A stretch of DNA of 21,630 nucleotides from Planctomycetes bacterium GWF2_50_10 (lineage in GTDB: Bacteria; Planctomycetota; Phycisphaerae; Sedimentisphaerales; GWF2-50-10). Location: positions 1 through 21,630 of the forward strand of contig MHYB01000069.1 of the NCBI GenBank assembly GCA_001824635.1. Direction: 5' to 3'. A program made the translations under genes and the position numbers. The notes under the pieces were generated by a model. The model ran no database searches, was not told where the DNA came from, and worked only from the letters and a program-made list of their open reading frames with translations. Numbering within the stretch: position 1 is the stretch's first letter; the number at the start of each line of letters is the position of its first letter. Positions 1 through 7,591 of the stretch are shown piece after piece.

Positions 1-1
1 A

Positions 2-139
2 AATGTGTGGGGATATGTGACAGGTTTTACAACTAAAGTTCATAGGGCGCTTATGAAAAGAGTTTTGCAGGAAGTTATACGGGAACGTTGTAAGGATTTT
101 GTGCGAAAGAGATTGGAGAAGGAAAGTGGCAATGTGTGA
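2..139 (+). CDS. Possible 3' end of an upstream gene (partial, unidentified)
   Basis: An open frame enters from the left edge and runs 45 codons to a TGA at 137-139. The visible peptide is rich in Lys, Arg and Glu (HRALMKRVLQEVIRERCKDF is its central part), as expected for a charged helical C-terminus. I do not recognise a family. A frame of 45 codons can occur by chance, and an in-frame ATG at 53 could equally begin a tiny spurious ORF. It is listed because the window cuts it and the residue mix is protein-like. Confidence 0.3.
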   Translation, partial: NVWGYVTGFTTKVHRALMKRVLQEVIRERCKDFVRKRLEKESGNV

Positions 140-166
140 AGGTGTGAAACGTGTGAAAAGTGTGAA
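134..166 (+). repeat. Four short direct repeats GTGTGAA
   Basis: GTGTGAA occurs at 134-140, 142-148, 151-157 and 160-166, spaced 8-9 bases apart. The first copy overlaps the stop codon of the partial frame ending at 139. Function is unknown; it could be a degenerate tandem repeat or a cluster of binding sites. Confidence 0.6.
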
Positions 167-176
167 TAGGAGGATC

Positions 177-204
177 GGTGGGCAAAATATTAATTTTGCC
201 CACC
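177..204. repeat. Perfect 12-bp inverted repeat (stem-loop)
   Basis: GGTGGGCAAAAT (177-188) pairs perfectly with ATTTTGCCCACC (193-204) across a 4-base loop. No T-run follows on the + strand, so a classical terminator is unlikely there. The sequence just after (to about 262, including CCTACGGGGT) resembles short intergenic repeats common in such genomes, so a REP-like element is the best guess. Confidence 0.65.
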
Positions 205-616
205 CACAGGCTGCGCTCAGGAATCAGCATGGCCAAGAGTACTTGCCCATCCTACGGGGTTTGGGAGGTTAAGTAAGATTCTTTGTGGGGTTGTGATTTG
301 TTTGATGCTGGCGGCGGGGATTACTTTTTATAAGTATAATTTTAAGCGGTTGGTTGTTTATGATCTGACGTGGCATGAGAAAGATAGTCAAGTCTTTAAC
401 AAATGGCGCCAAAACCGCATCCGTGGCTTTATGCGCGGAGCGGGCGTATGCTCGATCAGACTTGCCAACTTTGCGGTATATATGTATTAAAGACGCAATA
501 TTCTTGAAAGTGGTACAAAATGTCTTTGCGAAATTTTGAGGGCAATAAGATAAATTTTGACCTTCTTTTTTACGATCAGCCGAAGGCGAGTCGCAATGAT
601 CTAAGTCTGCTTGCGG
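205..616. other. Intergenic stretch without a convincing gene
   Basis: No open frame here has both a ribosome binding site and family-like sequence. A GTG-started frame at 293-490 (65 codons) and an ATG-started frame at 520-627 (35 codons) exist. Neither resembles a known protein, and neither has a clear Shine-Dalgarno sequence. The stretch may hold gene remnants or repeat debris. Confidence 0.5.
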
Positions 617-645
617 TTGACGTTTAGATATTATGAGGGTATAGT
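617..645 (+). promoter_or_regulatory. Sigma70-type promoter for the histidine-kinase gene
   Basis: TTGACG (617-622), a 17-base spacer and TATAGT (640-645) match the vegetative consensus well. Transcription would start near 652, leaving a leader of about 40 bases before the ATG at 691. Confidence 0.6.
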
Positions 646-690
646 AGGCTATCTTGGGAATTGGATAGGGGTTCTTTGGGTGAATAGGGG

Positions 691-2100
691 ATGGCGCTAA
701 ATCACAATAACGGCCGGAATTTTTTTAAAAATGTGCATTTGGCTGCGGGGCGGCTTGTGCTTATTTATGCCGTTGTAGCGGGGGTGTATATTCTGGCATC
801 GGATAAGTTCCTCCACATGTTCATACAAGAGCCGGACAGCATTACCTGGCTCCAGAGTGTGAAGGGGCTGGTTTTTGTGGCGGTCACGTCTTTGCTGCTG
901 TATGTGCTGGTCAGTTCATATCTTATGCGGCTTAAAAAGGCTCATGACGATCTTGCCCAGAGCGAAAACACATTCGCGACCGCGTTTCGGCGCAGTCCTG
1001 AATCGATAAGCATAAGCACGGTGGATTCGGGGGTTTACATAGACGTGAATGAAGGATTTACGACATTTACGGGCTACTCAAGAGAGGAGGCAGTGGGGCA
1101 TGATGTTTTGAGCATGGGGATCTGGTGTAATCCAGAGGACAGGGCCAAAATGCTGGCTGGCCTTGAGGCAAATGAGCAGGTCGTAGGTATGGAGACCCGG
1201 TTTTGTGCAAAGGACGGCACGGTCAAGGATGCTGTAATTTCCGCGGCATTGATCTATGTGGGCGGCGAAAAATGCATGATCACCATCGTGAAGGATATAA
1301 CACAGGCCAAGGCTGCGCGGGTGGAACGTGAGCGGATCAATCGTGAGCTGGCCAATGCGAATAAGGAACTTGAGTCTATAATTTATGTTGCTTCTCACGA
1401 TCTTCGGTCGGCGCTTGTGAATATCCAGGGTTTCAGCCGTGAGCTTAATATGACGTGCGATCGGTTGAGGCAGGTGTTATCCGACCCGCAGATACCAGCG
1501 GCTGTTCGGTCGGAGCTGCATAATATGATAGACACGGATATACCGGAGACGTTGAATTTCATACTCTCGAGCACAGGAAAGATAGACATGCTGCTTACGG
1601 GGTTGCTTAAAATCTCCCGGCTGAGCCGGCAGCAGATCGATATTCGAGCTTTAAATATGGATAAAATAGTCGGCGAGATCATCCGAAGTATGCAGTTTGG
1701 TATAAGCCAGTCTGGTGCAAAGGTCACGGCTGAGCACCTGGATAATTGCATGGGTGACGCAACAATGGTTTCGCAGGTATTTGAGAATCTTCTGAGCAAT
1801 GCGTTGAAATACCTTGATCCCGGAAGGCCGGGGCGGATTCATATTTCATCAAAACGAAGCGATTCCATGGTGGAGTACTGCGTGGAGGATAACGGCATTG
1901 GAATAGCGAGGCAGTTTCAGGGGAAAATATTTGAGATATTCCACCGGCTTAACCCTGATCAGTCGGCGGGGGACGGGCTTGGGCTTAATATAATAAAGCA
2001 AATAGTAGAGCGGCACAACGGCAGGGTGCGGGTTGAATCGGAGCAGGGGAAGGGGAGCAGATTTTTTGTTTCATTCCCCGCGGCAGAGCAGGGGCAGTAA
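691..2100 (+). CDS. Membrane-bound PAS-domain sensor histidine kinase
   Basis: A 469-residue sensor kinase that would autophosphorylate on His and pass the phosphate to a response regulator, most simply the one encoded next. Two membrane segments (about 19-37 and 55-77) are followed by a PAS domain (about 92-205). The HisKA helix carries YVASHDLRSALVN with His236 as phospho-acceptor. A complete HATPase domain follows: N box FENLLSNALKY (Asn366/Asn370), G1 box EDNGIGI (399-405) and G2 box GDGLGL (427-432). H box and ATPase features resemble the phytochrome-like kinases that work with Rcp1-type regulators. The signal is unknown; the region between the membrane segments is short, so sensing is probably by the PAS domain or within the membrane. 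No receiver domain is attached. It is first in a probable operon with a good promoter at 617-645. Confidence 0.93.
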   Translation: MALNHNNGRNFFKNVHLAAGRLVLIYAVVAGVYILASDKFLHMFIQEPDSITWLQSVKGLVFVAVTSLLLYVLVSSYLMRLKKAHDDLAQSENTFATAFRRSPESISISTVDSGVYIDVNEGFTTFTGYSREEAVGHDVLSMGIWCNPEDRAKMLAGLEANEQVVGMETRFCAKDGTVKDAVISAALIYVGGEKCMITIVKDITQAKAARVERERINRELANANKELESIIYVASHDLRSALVNIQGFSRELNMTCDRLRQVLSDPQIPAAVRSELHNMIDTDIPETLNFILSSTGKIDMLLTGLLKISRLSRQQIDIRALNMDKIVGEIIRSMQFGISQSGAKVTAEHLDNCMGDATMVSQVFENLLSNALKYLDPGRPGRIHISSKRSDSMVEYCVEDNGIGIARQFQGKIFEIFHRLNPDQSAGDGLGLNIIKQIVERHNGRVRVESEQGKGSRFFVSFPAAEQGQ

Positions 2101-2109
2101 AGTTTGGGG

Positions 2110-2138
2110 TTTCGCAAACGAGCAAGAAAGGGTATACT
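2110..2138 (+). promoter_or_regulatory. Possible internal promoter before the response regulator
   Basis: TATACT (2133-2138) is a strong -10 match, but the -35 region 17 bases upstream (TTTCGC, 2110-2115) is poor. The 113-base gap between kinase and regulator leaves room for separate expression of the regulator. Confidence 0.3.
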
Positions 2139-2213
2139 GCATGGCGCGTTAAACGGCATGGTGGTATGAGGGTCTAATCGCTGGCGGGCCTGAATCATAG
2201 TGGGAGAGGCAAA

Positions 2214-2690
2214 ATGACAGACGAGACAATAATACTTATCGCTGAAGATGATTTCGGGCATTATGCACTTGTTAAAAAAAATCTTTGGCGATCATGCGTT
2301 TATTCGGATATTCTCCATTTCAAAGATGGCCAGGAAATATTGGATTTTGTGTTCATGCGAAACTCGGCAGGCGTAAGGCGCCAGCCTAATGCTTCTTATG
2401 TACTGCTACTTGATATACGCATGCCGAAGGTAGACGGGGTTGAGGTTCTTACGCAGATAAAGCAGGATAAGGATCTCAAAAACATGCCTGTTATTATTCT
2501 TACGACGACGGATGATCCGCAGGAAGTTCAGCGATGCTATGAGCGCGGGGCGAACCTGTACATAACCAAGCCGACCGATTACAATGCGTTTATGGATACG
2601 GTCGAAAGGCTCGGCCATTTTCTGTCTATACAAAGCGTTAAAGTGCCTAGGGTTCCGATGGCTTCTGAAATGGCTGGGATAAGTGGATGA
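2214..2690 (+). CDS. Single-domain response regulator, Rcp1-like
   Basis: A 158-residue protein made of one receiver domain with no DNA-binding output. Acidic-pocket residues are Glu11, Asp12 and Asp13. The phospho-acceptor is Asp67 in LLLDIRMPKVDG, the switch Thr lies at 97-98 (IILTTTDD), and Lys119 precedes Pro120. The insertion between helix 2 and strand 3 (NSAGVRRQPNA) and the DP(Q)EV segment are typical of Rcp1-type regulators partnered with phytochrome-like kinases. A good ribosome binding site, GGGAGAG (2202-2208), precedes the ATG. Output is probably by protein-protein contact or phosphotransfer. Its stop overlaps the start region of the next gene, which suggests translational coupling. 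Confidence 0.93.
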   Translation: MTDETIILIAEDDFGHYALVKKNLWRSCVYSDILHFKDGQEILDFVFMRNSAGVRRQPNASYVLLLDIRMPKVDGVEVLTQIKQDKDLKNMPVIILTTTDDPQEVQRCYERGANLYITKPTDYNAFMDTVERLGHFLSIQSVKVPRVPMASEMAGISG

Positions 2691-3588
2691 TATGACAGGT
2701 TCTGTTGTTATTAAACTCGCGAAAGAAACTTTTAAAGAGTTTTCAGTCGATCGTGCGTCCCGACATGGAGCGGCGCTTGCGTATTATGCGATCTTTTCTA
2801 TTGCCCCTCTGTTTATAATAGCGGTGGCGGTATGCGCATTTTTTCTGGGCGAAGCTGCGTCGCAGGGACATCTGGCGAAGGTGCTGCATGATATTGTCGG
2901 GCCAAAAACTGCGCAGACAATCCAGGAAATCGTTAAAAACGCGGCCAGGCCTGGTGCGGGTATAATCGCAACTGTGCTGGGCTTTATCGTGCTTGCTTAT
3001 GGCGCGACGAACATTTTTGTCCAACTGAGGGATTCTTTGAACGCGATCTGGAATTTGCCTCATAAGCCGGCGGGGACGTGGTTTGGGTTTTTGCTGTCGT
3101 ATATTTTTGCATTTGTAGTCGTGCTCATTGTGGGAGTGCTTTTGTTCGCGTCAGCGGCAGTGACGGCTACTATTACTTATATCGGCACATGGTTTTCCGA
3201 CTGGCTTCCAGGCGGAACTTTGGTTTGGTCGATGCTCAACCATGTTACATCATTTGTACTTATATTGGTGGTCTTTTCATTGTTGTACAAGTTTGTGCCG
3301 GACGCGAAGGTGGGCTGGGCGCCGGTGTGGGCCGGCGGAGCGCTTGCATCATTTTTGTTCGTCGTAGGCAAATGGGCACTTGGGCTTTACCTGGCCCGCA
3401 GCACAGTTACATCGGCGTATGGGGCGGCGGGGTCGCTGGTTGTGCTTTTGATGTGGATATATTATTCGGCTCAGATATTTTTTCTTGGAGCGGAATTTGC
3501 GCAAGTTTACGCTGAACATACAGGTTATAAAATAACGCCGAAATATAGTCAAATACGAAGCACGAAGCACGAAATTCGAAACAAATAG
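2683..3588 (+). CDS. YihY/BrkB family inner-membrane protein
   Basis: A 301-residue protein with six predicted membrane segments (about 30-55, 91-113, 137-160, 182-203, 213-236, 248-272). Family hallmarks are visible: RHGAALAYYAIFSIAPL in the first helix, RDSLNAIWNL (116-125), KFVPDAKVGW (203-212) and YGAAGSLVVLLMWIYYSAQI near the end. Members are widespread but their biochemical role is not settled; the old name 'ribonuclease BN' is considered wrong for this family. The listed GTG start (2683) overlaps the regulator's stop by 8 bases. An ATG at 2692 is an alternative that loses only three residues. The last 12 or so residues (IRSTKHEIRNK) are encoded by an intergenic repeat at 3550-3618, so the natural C-terminus may have been replaced. 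Confidence 0.9.
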   Translation: MDDMTGSVVIKLAKETFKEFSVDRASRHGAALAYYAIFSIAPLFIIAVAVCAFFLGEAASQGHLAKVLHDIVGPKTAQTIQEIVKNAARPGAGIIATVLGFIVLAYGATNIFVQLRDSLNAIWNLPHKPAGTWFGFLLSYIFAFVVVLIVGVLLFASAAVTATITYIGTWFSDWLPGGTLVWSMLNHVTSFVLILVVFSLLYKFVPDAKVGWAPVWAGGALASFLFVVGKWALGLYLARSTVTSAYGAAGSLVVLLMWIYYSAQIFFLGAEFAQVYAEHTGYKITPKYSQIRSTKHEIRNK

Positions 3589-3618
3589 CAAATCACAAAC
3601 AAATTCAAAAAAAGAAAA
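3550..3618 (+). repeat. Dispersed CGAAGCACGAA-type intergenic repeat, partly coding
   Basis: The stretch contains iterated ACGAAGC/ACGAAAT units followed by CGAAACAAAT and CAAACAAATT. This is the pattern of a dispersed intergenic repeat I recognise from planctomycete and other environmental genomes. It starts inside the YihY gene and supplies its last codons and stop. Copy number in this genome cannot be judged from the window. Confidence 0.5.
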
Positions 3619-3651
3619 TCTGCAAACCACATGATAAAGCATTTGGTAATG

Positions 3652-5532
3652 CTATTTGAAAAGTCTTATGGCCATAAGTTTTTGGCCTGAGGCGAAATAG
3701 ATGTCTTTGTCTATGATGGGGCCGGGTACTTCGAATAGGCCTTTTGATGTGTAAAGTACTTTATAATCCAGGCTCACGGGGTCGGCTGTGTAGAGGTAAT
3801 TGTCTGTAAAGCCGTAAAGCTTACCGTCGGGGCCTTGCATAAGTGAGAGGTCGAGGGCCTTTGCGTCTGAAAGACGGATCCTTCTTGTGAAGTTTTTTCC
3901 GGCTGGATCAAATGCGAATAAAGTGCTGGAGTTTTCTTTGTCTAAAGCGGTGCCGTATAAAATACCATTAGACGCCCGCAGTAAAGCGTTGTAGGCGAAG
4001 ATATTTTTTTCGAGTGTACCTTGCCATACCGTTTTTTCGTTCTTGTAATCCCAGAGCAACATCGCGGCATAGGAGGCTTTGGGCTGAGTGCCGATGCCGC
4101 CTTCGATGTGCATACCTATGGCGATCAAGCCGTGTTCGGCGATCTCTGCGAGAGTGAAACAACTGGTATCACCCATCTGGTACGATTTCTTTTCGCCTGT
4201 TTTGGGATCGAAGCAAGAAAGCGGCCCGCCATATTTGCCGTAGTCAGGGATCGAGGCGACCCATATTTTTTGCATAGGTCCGGCAAGTGTGGAACGAGGC
4301 TTGCATGAGATGGGGTCTATGCGGCCCAGGTCCCTGGGATTGGCGTTTGGATCCTTGCCGAAGCGATAGGGCACGGCGGGATCATAAACGGAAAAATACG
4401 CGCCGTTGTTAGCGGATAAATACATTTTGGAATCCATGACGGCAGTGGAGCAAAGTTCGCCAGTTGTTCCAGAGCATGTGCCCAGGTCAAAAAGCTCTGT
4501 CGTCTTTGGATCGTACTTGAAAAAACGCATGGGAACAGTGCTTGAGCCATAGAGCATATCACCTGGGCCTTTGGAAAGGTATGCTATGCGGCTGCCGGTT
4601 GTTTCGTAGGGCAGATTGAATGTTTTGGTTTTTCCGTGTGCGGGTCTTATTATCAGCATTCGCTTGGTTTTGTCGGAAGAGTGAATTATTTCAAACTGCT
4701 GACCGTCAGGCAGGGCAGGTTGCTCGATGGGGCTGGGGAGGTCGTTGACTTCGACAGCATTAAATCCTTCGAGGCGGAATTTGCCCATGGTTGATCTTAT
4801 ATAGAGCCAGCCGTCGGGTGCTTTTAAAACGTCGAGGCTTCCACTTCCAGCTTCAATTACAGGGCCAGCGGTGTACTTTGCACCCGAATTGGGATCTACG
4901 ATGACTACATGGGGCTTGAGGGTTTTGATTTTAACAGCGATCTTGCCGTCCTTGTTGGCATAAGGATAGGCGTACATGTCAGATTCGTCCATGCGGCCAA
5001 AATGGTTGAATTTGCCTGTTGCGGGATCATAGCTGGTGAGATCGGCGCCGGGGTAGCTGCCGATGTATATCCGGCCTTGGTCGTCTTCGGTCATGCCGCA
5101 GGGCATTGCCGCGTGTTCCCCGTTGATGTTGCCGCAGAACTGGAGTTTGCGGGTGTTGGGGTCATAGACGAATAAGTCTCCGCCGTAGGCTGATGCGATA
5201 TACAGCTTAGTCGTTTTGCTGAGGAATTTTGCGGTTGGGTAGCTGCAATTGTTGGCATCGGGGAAGAACTGGAGAAATCTTCCCGAGTTGGGATCTATCT
5301 CAAGTATGAAGAAATTACCGCCATCCTGGCCCATAACGGTCAGGATGCTGGGGTTGGCGAACCTGTCCTGGCCTACATAGCTGCTGATCCAGTTTACGCC
5401 GTGAACGGGTGTGCCGATCTGGCGGACATTTATGTCAGGGCAAACGGTGATCTCGGCGGGACAGGGCGGAGGCGCGATCACGAACACGCAAAAAATGGCA
5501 AAACATCCTGCAAAAACGCGCCTGGGCACCAT
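3652..5532 (-). CDS. Exported beta-propeller-like protein, function unknown
   Basis: A 626-residue protein with a signal peptide: Arg4-Arg5, a hydrophobic core at about 7-22 and cleavage likely after CPA (27). The rest is built from recurring blades ending in [FY]DPxTG-like turns. DP motifs occur at about 80, 124, 169, 213, 341, 384, 442, 542 and 584, often preceded by an LYIG/IYIGS strand. That pattern is typical of NHL/PQQ/kelch-like propellers. No catalytic residues or sugar-binding module are recognisable, so ligand binding or an enzyme fold cannot be decided. It should act outside the cytoplasmic membrane. The ATG at 5530-5532 is preceded by GGAG (5538-5541 on the other strand) at 5-base spacing. 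It is transcribed divergently from the zinc-ribbon gene and converges on the YihY gene 63 bases away, with no obvious terminator between. Confidence 0.8.
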   Translation of the reverse strand: MVPRRVFAGCFAIFCVFVIAPPPCPAEITVCPDINVRQIGTPVHGVNWISSYVGQDRFANPSILTVMGQDGGNFFILEIDPNSGRFLQFFPDANNCSYPTAKFLSKTTKLYIASAYGGDLFVYDPNTRKLQFCGNINGEHAAMPCGMTEDDQGRIYIGSYPGADLTSYDPATGKFNHFGRMDESDMYAYPYANKDGKIAVKIKTLKPHVVIVDPNSGAKYTAGPVIEAGSGSLDVLKAPDGWLYIRSTMGKFRLEGFNAVEVNDLPSPIEQPALPDGQQFEIIHSSDKTKRMLIIRPAHGKTKTFNLPYETTGSRIAYLSKGPGDMLYGSSTVPMRFFKYDPKTTELFDLGTCSGTTGELCSTAVMDSKMYLSANNGAYFSVYDPAVPYRFGKDPNANPRDLGRIDPISCKPRSTLAGPMQKIWVASIPDYGKYGGPLSCFDPKTGEKKSYQMGDTSCFTLAEIAEHGLIAIGMHIEGGIGTQPKASYAAMLLWDYKNEKTVWQGTLEKNIFAYNALLRASNGILYGTALDKENSSTLFAFDPAGKNFTRRIRLSDAKALDLSLMQGPDGKLYGFTDNYLYTADPVSLDYKVLYTSKGLFEVPGPIIDKDIYFASGQKLMAIRLFK

Positions 5533-5561
5533 GAAAGCTCCGCTTTAAGGTTTACGGCCGC

Positions 5562-5590
5562 AGTATAAGGCAAAGTACCTGATACTGAAA
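5562..5590 (-). promoter_or_regulatory. Probable promoter for the exported propeller gene
   Basis: Read on the - strand: TTTCAG (5585-5590), a 17-base spacer and TATACT (5562-5567). The -10 is strong and the -35 modest. The leader before the ATG at 5532 is about 25 bases. Confidence 0.45.
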
Positions 5591-5674
5591 TACCCGTTTT
5601 TCATTTATTTTCTGTATATTGCAGATTTTAATTTCTGGTTTAACAATATCCCTTTTGCAAGGTCTAAAATTTAC

Positions 5675-5702
5675 TTGCGGATTCGGATTCGATTTGCATA
5701 AT
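5675..5702 (+). promoter_or_regulatory. Possible promoter for the zinc-ribbon/RNase H-PurN operon
   Basis: TTGCGG (5675-5680), a 16-base spacer and CATAAT (5697-5702). It is followed by the ribosome binding site AAAGGAG (5731-5737) before the ATG at 5743. Confidence 0.4.
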
Positions 5703-5742
5703 GGGGTATTCGTAATTTTTGGCCGGCTGTAAAGGAGCATGA

Positions 5743-6477
5743 ATGGGACCCACACTATCAGGGTTGGTAAAGCTTCAGGATGTTGAAAATCGCCTTAGGA
5801 CGGCAAAGTCTAAGCTTGCCAGGTGCAAGCGAAGTGTTTTGATGCAGGAAAACCAGATTCGCACACTTCAAAACGCTCTTGGCGCAAAGCAGGAAGAGAT
5901 CCAGCACACAAGAATGCAGGCCGACAAGCTTGAACTTGAGCTTAAAACCCGCGACGACTCGATCAACAAGTACAGGGCAGCACTCAATACCGCGAAGAAT
6001 AATAAGGAATATGCCGCCATTCTGATGGAACTCAATACGTCCAAGGCGGATAATTCCAAGCTTGAGACGCAGATACTTGAGCTTTTGAAGGCAGTCGAAT
6101 CGGAGCAGGCGGAAGTGCTCACGATCAAACAGCAAATCGAAGAGCATAGCGCCAAACTCGAAAAAGTAAAAGTAGAATCCGAGCAGCAGGCTGCTAAGTA
6201 TGAAGCGGATATTCAGAATATCCAGGCACAGTGGGATGAAGTTGCAGCTACCATAAATGCTGGGCCGCTTGCGACTTTCAGACGTGTTGCTGATACTTAT
6301 GACGGCGAAGCGCTTGCGATGGTGGAACAGCAGGACGCAAGAAGCCAGCAATATACCTGCGGCGGATGTTATATGGGACTGACGGTTGAAACCGCAAACG
6401 CCCTTATGACCAAGGACGAGGTTATCCGCTGTCCAAACTGTACGAGAATTCTCGTACTGCCTCCTTCGGAGCAGTAA
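5743..6477 (+). CDS. C4-type zinc-ribbon coiled-coil protein (CT398-like)
   Basis: A 244-residue protein. Residues about 10-170 form a long, Lys/Glu/Gln-rich coiled coil. A C-terminal zinc ribbon follows, with Cys206-x2-Cys209 (YTCGGCYMGL) and Cys230-x2-Cys233 (RCPNCTRIL). This is the architecture of the CT398/zf-RING_7 family, found in chlamydiae, actinobacteria and others. Its molecular role is poorly defined; nucleic-acid or flagellar/secretion partners have been suggested for relatives. A strong ribosome binding site AAAGGAG ends 5 bases before the ATG. Only 2 bases separate its stop from the RNase H-PurN gene, so the two are co-translated. In mycobacteria the homologous zinc-ribbon gene also sits beside an RNase HI fusion gene (Rv2229c-Rv2228c), which supports a functional link. 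Confidence 0.88.
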   Translation: MGPTLSGLVKLQDVENRLRTAKSKLARCKRSVLMQENQIRTLQNALGAKQEEIQHTRMQADKLELELKTRDDSINKYRAALNTAKNNKEYAAILMELNTSKADNSKLETQILELLKAVESEQAEVLTIKQQIEEHSAKLEKVKVESEQQAAKYEADIQNIQAQWDEVAATINAGPLATFRRVADTYDGEALAMVEQQDARSQQYTCGGCYMGLTVETANALMTKDEVIRCPNCTRILVLPPSEQ

Positions 6478-6479
6478 TT

Positions 6480-7541
6480 GTGCATGATCTTGTGACCGTC
6501 TACACTGACGGAGGCTCGCGGGGTAATCCGGGGCCGGCCGCGGCTGCATTTGTGATCGCCTCACCTCCAAACAAACCTTTGATCGCCAAAGCATTTTTCA
6601 TAGGTTCGGCTACGAACAATGTTGCCGAATATACAGGCCTGGTTAAGGGGCTTGAGCACGCGCGTGAGATGGGTGCTTTAAGGGTTGCGGTCAAAAGCGA
6701 CAGCGAGCTGATGGTTCGGCAACTCAACGGGGATTACAAAGTAAAAAGTCCGGGGCTTCTTGATCTTTATACGACGTGCCTTGAATTGCTAAGCTCATTT
6801 CAAAGCTGGACGGTGGAACACGTTCGGCGAGAACTTAATACCAAGGCTGACGCACTTGTTAACAAAGCTCTTGATCTTAAAAAAGATGTTGAAGAGATGC
6901 TGGTTAAGCCGGTGAATCAGAGGCCGCTTCGAATAGGCGTGCTTTTGAGCGGGGGCGGACGGACACTTCTGAACCTGCTTGAAAATATAAAATCCGGCTC
7001 GATAAACGCACAGGTGTCACTGGTCATAAGCTCGCGATCGGATGTGCTGGGAGTGGCGAGGGCCAAGGCGGCTGGTCTTTCAGTGAAGGTGGTGCGAAAG
7101 AAGGATTTTGAGGATATAAACGGCTTCAGTCGGCATCTGGCTTTGCTGCTGGATGAAGCTGGTGTGGAGCTTGTGGTGCAGGCAGGTTTTCTGTGCCTGT
7201 GGCATATACCCGCAAAATACACTAATCGGGTTATGAACATCCATCCGGCACTTCTGCCAAGTTTTGGCGGACAGGGGATGTGGGGGCATCATGTTCATGA
7301 AGCTGTGCTCAAGGCGGGGTGCAAGGTTTCGGGATGTACTGTCCACTTCTGCACAAACGAATATGACCGGGGCCCAATTATAAGCCAACGATGCTGTCCG
7401 GTGTTTGACACCGATGATGCTGATGTGCTTGCGGCCCGTGTTTTTGAACAGGAGTGCATCGCGTACCCGGAAGCGATCCGGCTTTTTGCCGAGGGCAGGC
7501 TTGCGGTGCAGGATAATATAGTTAAGATAAAACGGGTTTGA
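6480..7541 (+). CDS. purN: RNase HI domain fused to phosphoribosylglycinamide formyltransferase (PurN)
   Basis: A 353-residue two-domain protein. Residues 1-135 are an RNase HI fold that cuts RNA in RNA-DNA hybrids. The VTVYTDGGSRGNPGPA strand carries Asp10, followed by Glu50 (NVAEYTGL), Asp74 (VKSDSEL) and Asp124 (NTKADALVN), so the metal-binding acidic set looks complete. Residues about 149-353 are PurN, which formylates GAR using 10-formyl-THF in purine synthesis: RIGVLLSGGGRTL at the N-terminus, catalytic Asn253 and His255 in MNIHPALLPSF, and Asp296 in NEYDRGPI. The usual GxGSNL loop reads GGGRTLL, a variation worth noting. The start is GTG at 6480, set by GGAG (6468-6471); the nearby ATG at 6484 is out of frame. 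There is no stop or frameshift at the domain junction, so the fusion appears real. No other purine genes are nearby. Confidence 0.92.
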   Translation: MHDLVTVYTDGGSRGNPGPAAAAFVIASPPNKPLIAKAFFIGSATNNVAEYTGLVKGLEHAREMGALRVAVKSDSELMVRQLNGDYKVKSPGLLDLYTTCLELLSSFQSWTVEHVRRELNTKADALVNKALDLKKDVEEMLVKPVNQRPLRIGVLLSGGGRTLLNLLENIKSGSINAQVSLVISSRSDVLGVARAKAAGLSVKVVRKKDFEDINGFSRHLALLLDEAGVELVVQAGFLCLWHIPAKYTNRVMNIHPALLPSFGGQGMWGHHVHEAVLKAGCKVSGCTVHFCTNEYDRGPIISQRCCPVFDTDDADVLAARVFEQECIAYPEAIRLFAEGRLAVQDNIVKIKRV

Positions 7542-7591
7542 CGCGTTAGTGCCGGTAATCGGCCGCGATAACTGCTTTTATTTGGGTTTTG

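Noticed and set aside
134..204. Possible CRISPR remnant because of repeated GTGTGAA and a palindrome
   Set aside because: Repeats are only 7 bases with 1-2 base gaps, there are no spacers, and no cas gene is present.
293..490. 65-codon GTG-started frame with a hydrophobic N-terminus
   Set aside because: No clear ribosome binding site at good spacing, no recognisable family, and it lies among repeat-like sequence; kept only as part of the intergenic description.
5758..6594. 278-codon - strand frame
   Set aside because: Lies opposite the zinc-ribbon coiled-coil gene and the start of the RNase H domain, both clearly real; Leu/Phe runs reflect Lys/Glu codons on the other strand.
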